The notes below the pieces were generated by a model, which was given only the letters and a program-made list of their open reading frames with translations, had not been told where the DNA came from and did no database searches. Below, in pieces: positions 7,000 to 13,638 of a stretch of DNA of 13,926 bases (positions are counted from its first letter, which is position 1; each line of letters opens with the position of its first letter). Position numbers and translations under genes: made by a program. Source of the stretch: an uncultured Collinsella sp. (lineage in GTDB: Bacteria; Actinomycetota; Coriobacteriia; Coriobacteriales; Coriobacteriaceae); NCBI GenBank assembly GCA_900542635.1, contig UQOJ01000056.1, forward strand, positions 1 to 13,926, in the 5' to 3' direction.

Positions 7000-7695
7000 T
7001 TATTCGATGATGTAGCCGACGCCCCAGACGTTTTTGATAAAGCGTGGCTTTTGTGCGTCGTCGCCGATCTTTTCACGCAAGTGGCGAATATGCACCATCA
7101 CCGTATTGTTGGAGCCGGGCATAAAGTCCTCGTTCCACACCGCGCGGAACAGGTCCTCCACGGCCACCACGCTGCCGCGATGCTCGACCAGATACAGCAA
7201 GATTGAATACTCGGTGGGCGTGAGGCGAACCGGTGAACCGTCCACTGTCACGGAACGAGCATCGCGGTTGATCTCCAAGCCGTCGAGCTGAATGGTCGGC
7301 GACTCAGCCGCCTGTGTACGGCTACCGTAGCTGGTGTAGCGGCGAAGCTGAGCGTGCACGCGCGCGATGAGCTCCAGCGGACGGAACGGCTTAACCACGT
7401 AATCGTCCGCGCCAAGCGAAAGGCCCCCGATCTTGTCTTGCTGGGCATCGCGCGCCGTCAGCATGATCACGGGATAGGTATGGCTGGAACGGATCGTACG
7501 CAGCAGCTCAAACCCATCGATATCGGGCAGCATGACATCAAGCAGCGCCAGATCGAACTCCTGCTCCAAAATCGCCTTGGCAGCATCGGCCCCGCTATAG
7601 GCAATCTGGACATCAAAGCCCTCTTTTGTAAGGTAGATGCCAACCAAGTCGGCGATGGCCTTCTCGTCATCAACTACCAAAATGCGCTCGTTCAT
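7000..7695 (-). CDS. VanR-like OmpR-family response regulator
   Basis: 231 residues, full length for the family. The receiver opens MNERILVVDDEKAIADLVG, with phospho-acceptor D53 in LLDVMLPDIDG, T80/A81 and K102 in VVKPF. The winged helix has LTPTEYSILLYLVEH, LFRAVWNEDF and NNTVMVHIRHLREKIGDD, ending in VWGVGYIIE. It resembles VanR in the N-terminal block and in its pairing with a VanS-like kinase. The Shine-Dalgarno AGAGGAG is strong. It is transcribed divergently from the D,D-carboxypeptidase gene, so that gene is a likely target; this is inferred from position only. It forms an operon with the downstream kinase (26-base gap, no terminator). Confidence 0.92.
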   Translation of the reverse strand: MNERILVVDDEKAIADLVGIYLTKEGFDVQIAYSGADAAKAILEQEFDLALLDVMLPDIDGFELLRTIRSSHTYPVIMLTARDAQQDKIGGLSLGADDYVVKPFRPLELIARVHAQLRRYTSYGSRTQAAESPTIQLDGLEINRDARSVTVDGSPVRLTPTEYSILLYLVEHRGSVVAVEDLFRAVWNEDFMPGSNNTVMVHIRHLREKIGDDAQKPRFIKNVWGVGYIIE

Positions 7696-7892
7696 GCGTG
7701 CTCCTCTCGCGCTCCATTATGCCTGAGGCGACGCACGCCACACACAACAAGCGTGGGTGATTAAGTCGGCCTTAAGCACCCTTGTGCCCGTTCGGGTGCG
7801 GATGTGGGCCAAGCGCGCACGCGATGATCGCCGACGCCGGCAAACGATATACTCTAGTTTCAGAAGAGACCATCCCGTCGAAAGCGAAATCT
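7696..7892. promoter_or_regulatory. Divergent intergenic region between the VanR-like regulator and dacA
   Basis: On the plus strand TATACT (7848-7853) is a good -10 for dacA, with a poor -35 (TGATCG at 7825). On the minus strand CATAAT (7716-7721) fits a -10 for the regulator gene, giving a very short leader. Between them lie an inverted repeat TTAAG-TCGGC-CTTAA (7761-7775) and a hairpin GCACCC...GGGTGC (7776-7781 / 7794-7799) with an inner CCCG-TT-CGGG alternative. The TTAAG dyad is the best candidate for a regulator site shared by both genes. There is no gene in this stretch. Confidence 0.45.
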
Positions 7893-9233
7893 GTGAAGTC
7901 CCTCACCTCTTTTGCAAAGCGCTCAGCCCAGCTTGCCGCCGGCTTTGTCTGCGCTATCGCCCTTGCCGCTGGCGCGCCCACCGTCGCCGGCGCCCAAGTG
8001 CTCACGACCGACAATGTTTGCGGCAAAACCGCCGATGCGCGCGGCATCACGGCCGAAAACCTGCCCGATATCGATGCGACCAATGCCCTCGTCATGGGCA
8101 AAGACGGCACCGTCTACTATGGGCGCGGCGCCGATGAGCAGGTCAAGATTGCCTCGATCACCAAGGTCATGACCGCAATCCTAACCGTCGAGAATTGCAA
8201 GATGGACGAGAAGGTCACGGTGAGCAACGCCGCAGCCACCGTGGGTAATTCGACCGCCGGCTTGCTCGAAGGCGACGAGCTTACCGTGGAGCAGGCACTG
8301 CGCGGCCTGATGATTCCCTCGGGCAACGACGCCGCCATCGTGCTCGCCGAATATGTGGGCAAGAAAATCGACCCTAAGACCAAAGACGCCGAGGCCACAT
8401 TTGTGAAGGCCATGAACGAGCGCGCTAAGAAGCTCGGCTGCACCGGTACGCTTTTTGAAAACCCGCATGGTCTGGACTTTGATGGGTGGGCTGGCGATAT
8501 GCACTCAACCGCACACGACGTAGCGCTGATGATGCAGGAGGCCATGAAAAACGACACGATCCGCGAGGTCGTAGCGAGCGAGGATTCCTGGATCGAGGTC
8601 ACGGGCGCCGACGGCACCGACCATTCGCATTCCATGGACACGCATAACTATTTGCTGGGCCAAGATGGCAACATCGGCGGCAAGACCGGCACCACCGACG
8701 ATGCAGGCTATTGTTTTACGGGTGCCTACAACCGCGATGGCGACGAGATCTACACCGTTATTTTGAACTCCACCACCACCGACCAGCGCTTTACCGATAC
8801 CGCAACCCTTGCCAACTGGTACTACGACCACAAGGTGACGGTCGCAATCGCCAACACGCAGGAAAAGACCGCCAACGGCAACCCGCTTATGGCGCGCATT
8901 AGTCAAACCGACTGGACGGATAAGACGATCGACGCCACGCTCGCCGATCCCACGGCGCAAGCGACCGTGTTTTCCCTTGCCGGCGAGGTGACCGAAAAGG
9001 TTAGCTACGACGATCTTTCGGGCACGGTGCATGTGGGCGACAAGGTGGGCAGCGTTACGCTCAAGCAGGACGGCACCAAGATCGCCGTCATGGACCTGGT
9101 TGCCGACGAGGAAGGCGCAGGGCCGAATCCCATTGAATGGCTGCTCGTGAAGCTCGATCGCTTGGGCCGCCGCATCGACAACCGCCCACTTGCGGCAGAG
9201 AGCGAGACCGTCGCCAAGGCTCCTGAGGTGTAG
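7893..9233 (+). CDS. dacA: Secreted D-alanyl-D-alanine carboxypeptidase (peptidase S11, PBP5 type)
   Basis: 446 residues from GTG at 7893. A Sec signal peptide (KR, hydrophobic core AAGFVCAIALAAG, likely cleavage after VAGA at 34) leads to the S11 catalytic domain. Its motifs are SITK (nucleophile S88, K91), SGN (143-145) and KTG (264-266) in NIGGKTGTTDDAGYCF. A beta-rich C-terminal domain follows, ending in an amphipathic stretch (NPIEWLLVKLDRLGRRIDNR), the kind that anchors PBP5 to the outer membrane face. It trims the terminal D-Ala from pentapeptide stems and so limits cross-linking. The frame is open upstream to an ATG at 7782, but that start would lie before the likely -10 at 7848 and would bury the signal peptide, so GTG is preferred; its Shine-Dalgarno is weak. 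It is divergent from the VanR/VanS-like pair and followed by a strong terminator. Confidence 0.93.
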   Translation: MKSLTSFAKRSAQLAAGFVCAIALAAGAPTVAGAQVLTTDNVCGKTADARGITAENLPDIDATNALVMGKDGTVYYGRGADEQVKIASITKVMTAILTVENCKMDEKVTVSNAAATVGNSTAGLLEGDELTVEQALRGLMIPSGNDAAIVLAEYVGKKIDPKTKDAEATFVKAMNERAKKLGCTGTLFENPHGLDFDGWAGDMHSTAHDVALMMQEAMKNDTIREVVASEDSWIEVTGADGTDHSHSMDTHNYLLGQDGNIGGKTGTTDDAGYCFTGAYNRDGDEIYTVILNSTTTDQRFTDTATLANWYYDHKVTVAIANTQEKTANGNPLMARISQTDWTDKTIDATLADPTAQATVFSLAGEVTEKVSYDDLSGTVHVGDKVGSVTLKQDGTKIAVMDLVADEEGAGPNPIEWLLVKLDRLGRRIDNRPLAAESETVAKAPEV

Positions 9234-9258
9234 GGCCGGAGCGATATCACATCGAACC

Positions 9259-9290
9259 AAATGAGGCGTCCAACGGGGCGCCTCATTTTT
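9259..9290 (+). terminator. Rho-independent terminator of dacA
   Basis: The 8-bp stem ATGAGGCG / CGCCTCAT (9261-9268, 9279-9286) can extend by two A-T pairs and is followed directly by a run of T to 9290. It begins 25 bases after the dacA stop. The next bases are the first unit of the tRNA-tail repeat. Confidence 0.88.
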
Positions 9291-9292
9291 GA

Positions 9293-9383
9293 GGGTTCGA
9301 ATCCCCAGCGCCCTTTCTCGATAATAAAAAAGGGTCCCCGATGGGACCCTTCTTTAAAGTTAAACTGGCGGAGAGCTGGGGAT
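9293..9383. repeat. tRNA-tail repeat, locus 1, left unit (decayed copy)
   Basis: A 91-bp unit aligned base for base with 9484-9573. It starts with a plus-oriented T-arm-like motif GGGTTCGAATCCCCAGC (9293-9309), continues through a minus-strand terminator, and ends with ACTGGCGGAGAGCTGGGGAT (9364-9383). On the minus strand that last segment is the last part of tRNA-Ser including CCA, cut off in the T-loop. There is no complete tRNA here. The terminator arm and flanks have diverged from the right unit while the tRNA-derived ends are identical, so the duplication is real and not an assembly artefact. Confidence 0.85.
9325..9351 (-). terminator. Terminator hairpin in the left tRNA-tail unit
   Basis: The 9-bp perfect stem AAGGGTCCC / GGGACCCTT (9330-9338, 9343-9351) has a CGAT loop, with a six-T run on the minus strand. 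It is a diverged copy of the tRNA-Ser terminator at 9515-9541. It may also act weakly on plus-strand readthrough from dacA (TTCTTT follows). Confidence 0.75.
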
Positions 9384-9387
9384 GTCC

Positions 9388-9476
9388 GGGCATGCTACGC
9401 ATGCCCTCCGGCTTCAAAGCCTGGCGGCTTTTCGCCCACGGGCTACAAACGCTTTCGCGTTTGCTTAACGCCCGTG
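9388..9476. repeat. Structured spacer of locus 1: hairpin 1 plus two-stem hairpin 2
   Basis: Hairpin 1 is GGGCATGC-TAC-GCATGCCC (9388-9406, 8-bp stem). Hairpin 2 (9437-9476) has an outer stem CACGGGC/GCCCGTG, an asymmetric internal loop TA / CTTAAC, an inner stem CAAACGC/GCGTTTG and a TTTC loop. The same architecture recurs at 13752-13766 and 13803-13841 with compensating base changes. It ends seven bases before the inverted T-arm motif. It resembles REP/BIME-type palindromic elements, but no family name can be assigned from the sequence alone. Confidence 0.8.
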
Positions 9477-9483
9477 CCCTCTC

Positions 9484-9573
9484 GGGTTCGAATCCCCAGC
9501 CTCCTTTCTCCGCACAAAAAAGGGCCCCAAATGGAACCCTTCTTCAAATTCGTACTGGCGGAGAGCTGGGGAT
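9484..9573. repeat. tRNA-tail repeat, locus 1, right unit (overlaps tRNA-Ser)
   Basis: A 90-bp unit, 190-191 bp to the right of the left unit. Here the end segment ACTGGCGGAGAGCTGGGGAT (9554-9573) is part of the intact tRNA-Ser gene. The plus-oriented motif GGGTTCGAATCCCCAGC (9484-9500) is the exact reverse complement of the tRNA's own T-arm/acceptor segment at 9565-9581. The tRNA terminator is thus flanked by a 17-bp perfect inverted repeat. Confidence 0.85.
9515..9541 (-). terminator. Terminator of tRNA-Ser
   Basis: Stem AAGGGTTCC / GGGGCCCTT on the minus strand (9533-9541, 9520-9528) with two G-T pairs and an ATTT loop, followed by a run of six T. It lies about 14 bases after the encoded CCA end. 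Confidence 0.8.
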
Positions 9574-9646
9574 TCGAACCCCAGATGCCCTTTTGGGGCA
9601 TACTCGCTTAGCAGGCGAGCACCTTCGGCCTCTCGGTCAGCTCTCC
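9556..9646 (-). tRNA. tRNA-Ser (anticodon GCT)
   Basis: 91 bases including an encoded CCA. The acceptor stem is GGAGAGC/GCTCTCC with discriminator G. The D-arm has ACC/GGT, the anticodon stem is CTCGC/GCGAG with loop CTGCTAA and anticodon GCT (9610-9612), and the T-arm is TGGGG-TTCGAAT-CCCCA. The long variable arm ATGCCC/GGGCAT is the class II feature of serine tRNAs. It decodes AGC/AGU. Its own promoter and terminator are visible. Its 3' end is duplicated as part of the 190-bp repeat to the left. Confidence 0.97.
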
Positions 9647-9660
9647 GTAACAGCCGTTCT

Positions 9661-9689
9661 ATAGTAACCAAACAGCCGAAGTTGGGCAA
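9661..9689 (-). promoter_or_regulatory. Promoter of tRNA-Ser
   Basis: TTGCCC (9684-9689) and TACTAT (9661-9666) on the minus strand are separated by exactly 17 bases, and the -10 lies 14 bases before the tRNA 5' end. This spacing fits a sigma-70-type promoter. A 10-bp direct repeat CTCTTTTACC (9710-9719, 9721-9730) lies further upstream. Confidence 0.7.
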
Positions 9690-9751
9690 GGGGAATTTTG
9701 AGGCGTTTCCTCTTTTACCTCTCTTTTACCAGTAAACGTCTCAGTCAATCA

Positions 9752-9806
9752 TCTCAACCTGTAACATCTGCAGGCCGTAATCCCCTCCAGATGTTACAGG
9801 TTGAGA
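9752..9806. repeat. Perfect 19-bp inverted repeat with 17-base loop
   Basis: TCTCAACCTGTAACATCTG (9752-9770) is followed after 17 bases by its exact reverse complement (9788-9806). It lies 50 bases past the stop of the broken ATPase gene and about 60 bases upstream of the tRNA-Ser promoter. Neither side has a T tract, so it is not a standard terminator. It could be a palindromic repeat element, a recombinase site pair or an mRNA 3' stability hairpin. No target-site duplication is evident by eye. Confidence 0.85.
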
Positions 9807-9855
9807 CAAAGATACAAGGACGGCCCCAGCGACAGCGCGGACAGCCCATTCTTTA

Positions 9856-10937
9856 TTAGTCCTCTCGAACGGTCTCCAACAGATAATCGCGCATGTACGG
9901 AATTGCAAACGAAACACAGCCATAGCCCGCGGGCTCAATCAACCCCGCATCGATCAGACGCTTGCGATATGACCCAACTTTGTTCGCCGACAAACCCATC
10001 TTCTTGGCGATATCGCCGTTGGCGATATCGCCGCCCTCGCATTGAGCCATCGCCGCGAGATACTGAAACTGCCGTTCCGACACCCTGCGCAGCGCTGGGG
10101 CAATCACCATAGCATTAAAGCTATCAAGAGCCGCCTGGATACCCTTACGAGCCGCCTCTTCGCTCACGCTCTCCGCCCCACTGCGCGCAGCAACCTGCCA
10201 AGCGTAATATCCGACCAGCTGGACCATAAAGGGATAGCCTGCCGAAGCTTTTGTTAATAGCTCAGCGGCACCTTTGTCGAGCTCCTTGCCCGCTCGTCTC
10301 ATCGTATCCTCAAACGATCCGCCAACTTCAAAATCGGAAAGCCGAGTAAGTTCAACATGTTTGGCTCGCTGAAGGAACGTCAACGTATCATCCACCACCA
10401 CGCCATCTACCGATGTCGGCAGCCCGGCGAAAGCGAAAGCGACATTCGCTCCTTGGCGGATCAAGAGCTGCATCTCATTGCCTAGCTCGCGCATTTCCTC
10501 AGTTGAGGCATCCTGGATCTCGTCAAGCGTAATGAGCAGACCACCGCGCTTCGCAGCATCGTACATCGCCTCGCCCAGATGAGAGGCCGACTTCGACATC
10601 TCCATGGAGCCAAGGCTGACCCCTAAAATCGATGGGGAAATCGAGATTGATTCAAGACGAACGTTTCGCTGCAGAGCCTCGAGGATTCTATTGCAAAAAC
10701 CAGCATTGGAGGCAACGTCAACGACCTCGAATCTTTTTTGCGTGCAAGGTCACCCAATGCATTAAGGAGCACCGTTTTACCTGTGCCTCGGACGCCCGAG
10801 ATGCGCATGAGTCGATCGGGGGCACCAGGACCATTCTCAAGAGCCTCGGCAAAGTCATCCAAAACAGTGTCCCGTCCGATAAGCTCAGGCGGATTCATGC
10901 CCGCCGTTGGCTTAAAGGGGTTAACAGCTTTCGTCAT
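9856..10937 (-). pseudogene. AAA+ ATPase with C-terminal winged helix, broken by one frameshift
   Basis: The 5' part (ATG at 10935-10937, AGAGGAGG upstream) encodes MTKAVNPFKPTAG, then PPELIGRD and Walker A GVRGTGKT (48-55). Frame is lost after K67-K68 at the A6 tract (10734-10739). In the -1 frame the sequence is open and continues sensibly (FEVVDVASNAGFCNRILEAL), through Walker B LLITLDEIQDA and FAFAGLPT. It ends in a C-terminal winged-helix region (FQYLAAMAQ, then DIAKKMGLSANKVGSYRKRLIDAGLIE). Together the pieces give about 360 residues, the size of intact archaeal-type AAA ATPase/wHTH proteins. Restoring one base (A6 to A7, or an extra G) would join them. The role of the family in bacteria is unclear; the winged helix suggests DNA binding. 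It could be a true pseudogene, a phase-variable gene or a sequencing indel. Confidence 0.85.
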
Positions 10938-10952
10938 TCTGCCCTCCTCTGC

Positions 10953-11009
10953 TAGTTTTAACAACTTTAACAAAGTTTAGCAACTTTAGCAGAGTTTAAC
11001 AGTTTTAGC
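10953..11009. promoter_or_regulatory. Operator-like tandem array, 19-bp period, upstream of the ATPase
   Basis: Six half-units run without gap on the plus strand: TAGTTTTAAC, AACTTTAAC, AAAGTTTAGC, AACTTTAGC, AGAGTTTAAC, AGTTTTAGC (lengths 10, 9, 10, 9, 10, 9), so the true period is 19 bp over three copies. Neighbouring units form dyads such as AACTTT-AAC-AAAGTT. The array ends 15 bases before the start codon and covers the place where the promoter must be, so binding would control this gene. Autoregulation by the gene's own winged-helix product is an inference. Confidence 0.75.
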
Positions 11010-11055
11010 AGGCTCGGCGGCTTTATGCCTTACCAATCCTGCCGGGTCCTCCCGC

Positions 11056-11078
11056 CCGCGCCGATACAAATAGCGCGG
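11056..11078. repeat. Small GC hairpin between the TPR gene and the ATPase gene
   Basis: Arms CCGCGC (11056-11061) and GCGCGG (11073-11078) with an 11-base loop, 22 bases past the stop of the TPR gene. There is no T tract on the minus strand, so at best it is a weak or factor-dependent terminator. Confidence 0.35.
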
Positions 11079-11099
11079 TGCGGCCCCTCTATATCGCCC

Positions 11100-13541
11100 C
11101 TACCCCAGCGAGCGGTTGAGGGAGCCGAGCTCGTCGTTGCCCATGGTGCGCCACATTTGGAAGATGCAACCGCGTGCCAGGAAAAAGAAGCCGTTGTCGA
11201 CCAGTTGAACAGCGGTATCTGCCAGCTGATTCGTCACGGCGGACACTGGCGGCAGCTCGAGTCCAGCCTTGCGGATGGTCTCGACCGCCTCCTCGAACGT
11301 CGGAGGCTCGCTGACGCACATCTCATTCATAAGGCCCTGCATTTCTTCCAGCGCGCTACTGCCCGACTCCTCGCCGCGCGGCACCAGACGGTAACAAGCC
11401 AGCGCCAGGTCGAGCTGATCGCAATTCCAATAGGCAAACGCCAAGCGATAGAACAGGTAGCCGATTGCAGAACGATCGCTGGCAATACGTAGGCCGTGGT
11501 GCGCCACCTCGATAATCTCGTCAAAGCGCTCCAGACGCGCAAGCACGTTGATGAGCGCAAAGTGCGATTGCATGGACGAGCGCGCCAGATCGTAAAGATG
11601 GCGCACCTCGGGCAGCGCCCGTTCAAAGTCCTCTTGCTCGGCGTAAAAGCTGCAGATCTCGTGCTGGGCAAAATACAGCGCATCGGGCGCACGAAGGATT
11701 CGCACAGAGCGGTCTTCTTCCAACACCGGTAGCACCATGCGCACCAGCTGGTTATCGCAAAACTGCGTTTGAACCGGACCTGTCGCCAAAAGCTCGGCGA
11801 CGGCGCACTTAGCCTCCAACTCCTCGACAAGACGAGAAAAGCCTTCAAAAGCACCTGTACGGTCGACTTTTGCCTGCTCGCGCAATTCAACAACACGGGC
11901 CACGTATGGGTCGTCGTCCTCTTCCATGACCTCCAACTCGTCAGCCGTATCGGCAAGCAGCAGATCGCGCAGCGTCGGCGGCAGCGTGCGATGGTCATCA
12001 CGCGGACGAGTATGAACCTCCACAGGCTCAATCGTCTCCGGAGCGGTTGACTCATACGCCTCAAGTACACGCTTGCACGACATATCGTCCATGTCCATGC
12101 TCTCAAGATCCTTGGCGACAGGCACGCAATCGGCCAGATAGGCCGCACGCCCAAAGAAATACGTTGCAACAACGCGCTCGCCCTGCTCACTGTCGGGAGC
12201 AGCAATCTGCACATAGCAGCGCGTGATGCAGGTGCCCGCGGCAAAACACGCTGCCGCAAGCGTGAGTGCCACGCGCGCATCGTGCTCCGCGGCCCAGATC
12301 GCGCGCGTGTCCTCGTCCAGCTCGCGCCAGGCGTCATCCTGAGCGTCGTATTCACGTTGCGGCATGGCATCAACGACAGACTGCCCAAACCGAACGAGCA
12401 TAATCCCCTCGGCAACGTTTACTCGATAGGTATAGTCGAGCCGCGTGACCACGTTGAGCACCTCAACGATTCGCGCAAAACGGGTGCGCACGTCCCACTC
12501 GCCGCCCGGCTGGCAAGCCACCGTACCCGGCTTGCCCCACGGGTTATCGCTCGAGGCCGTATCGAGCAGTCGGGGAACATCGTTGGTCGTCTTGGCGATA
12601 TGCCACGCATCAAAGAGCGCGCAGCCCTCAAGACTCGGCGAGGATGCCGCAGGGACCAATCCGGCCCCGATGCGCTCAAGGATGCCGGAGAGGCGGTTGA
12701 GACGACACTCGATGGCAAGCAGCATGTCAATCTCGTCCTGATCCAGCAGGCTACGATCAAAATTGAGATAGAAAAGCTTTGAGCGATCAATGCGAGCCAG
12801 GCTCATTTCGGACTTGGCGGCAATGGTGCGCAGACGGGGCAAGTCGACCTCGCTCATAAGGGCGGCGGCATAACGCTCGATACCACTCGGATTCTCGGCA
12901 TGGTCAACGCGGTAAAGCAGCGTCTCGATAGCGTCGGGGAGTGGTGACGTGTTAAAGCCCAAAAACACCTCGACCGGCTCGGGTAACTTTACGAGCTTGA
13001 TCTTGTCGACAACGTTTTGCATGTCCGCATCGAGACCGTCGACGCCCGCCGTGTTCGCAATAGCGCTTTCGGAGTTGGCAAATATCACGTAGCGCAGGAA
13101 CATCGATGCCATGAACTCGCCGTAAGGAAGGGAGCGGGCCGAATTCCATGTCTCGTAGTCGGACTGCTCGCGCATGGGGCCTTCGGGAGAGCCGGCAGTT
13201 TGCGCACACGCGCGCATTGCGCCGTTGGCTTCCCTTACCATAATCTCACCAATACTGGAATCCGACTCGTCAAGGACCAGTTCCATGTCGGGATCGTTGG
13301 GCAGCGGAGCCTCGCTGACGGGGCGGTCCACCTTGTACACCTCACCCGAAACGCTTACGTAGCCCAAAAGCGACACATGACTTTTGCCAACGAACTCGAC
13401 GACATAACAAGATTCATGCTGATCCTCGCCAAAGAGTTTCCAGACCACGCCATATGAGCGTCCCGCAGGCTGCTCGGGCATCGCCGGAAAGCGCTTCTTG
13501 GGATCGAGAAACCTGAGCTTGTATGTCGGACGCTCTGCCAC
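11100..13541 (-). CDS. Large protein with C-terminal TPR region, function unknown
   Basis: 813 residues, starting at GTG (13539-13541) with an AGGGTG Shine-Dalgarno upstream. No signal peptide or convincing membrane helix is visible, so it is probably cytoplasmic. Residues about 621-721 form three TPR-like helix pairs (HEICSFYAEQEDFERALPEV; ALINVLARLERFDEIIEVA; LFYRLAFAYWNCDQLDLALA). The N-terminal 600 residues are rich in acid residues and show no catalytic motif I recognise. An acidic linker (VMEEDDDPYV) lies around 540-560. I do not recognise a characterised family; it may be a lineage-restricted scaffold. It stands alone, with the ATPase array downstream and minus-strand terminators of the tRNA-tail element upstream, so its promoter must lie within about 13542-13686. 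Confidence 0.85.
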   Translation of the reverse strand: MAERPTYKLRFLDPKKRFPAMPEQPAGRSYGVVWKLFGEDQHESCYVVEFVGKSHVSLLGYVSVSGEVYKVDRPVSEAPLPNDPDMELVLDESDSSIGEIMVREANGAMRACAQTAGSPEGPMREQSDYETWNSARSLPYGEFMASMFLRYVIFANSESAIANTAGVDGLDADMQNVVDKIKLVKLPEPVEVFLGFNTSPLPDAIETLLYRVDHAENPSGIERYAAALMSEVDLPRLRTIAAKSEMSLARIDRSKLFYLNFDRSLLDQDEIDMLLAIECRLNRLSGILERIGAGLVPAASSPSLEGCALFDAWHIAKTTNDVPRLLDTASSDNPWGKPGTVACQPGGEWDVRTRFARIVEVLNVVTRLDYTYRVNVAEGIMLVRFGQSVVDAMPQREYDAQDDAWRELDEDTRAIWAAEHDARVALTLAAACFAAGTCITRCYVQIAAPDSEQGERVVATYFFGRAAYLADCVPVAKDLESMDMDDMSCKRVLEAYESTAPETIEPVEVHTRPRDDHRTLPPTLRDLLLADTADELEVMEEDDDPYVARVVELREQAKVDRTGAFEGFSRLVEELEAKCAVAELLATGPVQTQFCDNQLVRMVLPVLEEDRSVRILRAPDALYFAQHEICSFYAEQEDFERALPEVRHLYDLARSSMQSHFALINVLARLERFDEIIEVAHHGLRIASDRSAIGYLFYRLAFAYWNCDQLDLALACYRLVPRGEESGSSALEEMQGLMNEMCVSEPPTFEEAVETIRKAGLELPPVSAVTNQLADTAVQLVDNGFFFLARGCIFQMWRTMGNDELGSLNRSLG

Positions 13542-13638
13542 GAAGTATCACCCTGATCGGTCGCTTGAAGAAGGAGTGGTCGCGAATGGGCCGCGACACC
13601 TACTCGGAATCTTACACGAGTCGACAGGAAATCGTCCG
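13542..13638 (-). promoter_or_regulatory. Leader/promoter region of the TPR gene
   Basis: No gene is seen. TAAGAT (13609-13614, minus strand) is a possible -10 with no clear -35. A GTCGCG / CGCGAC hairpin (about 13579-13597) would lie in the leader. Because a minus-strand terminator sits at 13687-13717, transcription of the TPR gene most likely starts in this stretch. Confidence 0.25.

Noticed and set aside
5735..7695. Vancomycin resistance operon
   Set aside because: Only regulator and kinase resemble VanR/VanS. There is no vanH, vanA/B ligase or vanX nearby, and the kinase membrane domain differs.
7782..7892. Longer start for the carboxypeptidase at ATG 7782
   Set aside because: It would put the start upstream of the likely -10 (TATACT at 7848) and place 37 extra residues before a normal signal peptide. 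GTG at 7893 gives a standard Sec start.
9293..9573. CRISPR array or ordinary insertion sequence
   Set aside because: There are only two long units with a structured spacer. There is no short regular repeat-spacer series and no transposase or terminal inverted repeats.
10734..10740. Programmed -1 frameshift at A6G
   Set aside because: The reading phase is AAA AAA G, not the A AAA AAG phase of classic slippery sites, and no stimulatory hairpin is obvious just downstream. It cannot be excluded, but indel or phase variation is simpler.
10605..10973. Two separate genes for the ATPase halves
   Set aside because: The second half has no ribosome binding site or natural start, and the -1 frame is open and meaningful straight up to the A6 tract. 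One frameshifted gene explains both.
10953..11009. Replication iterons
   Set aside because: The array sits directly in the promoter and leader of one gene. There is no Rep gene and no other origin features.
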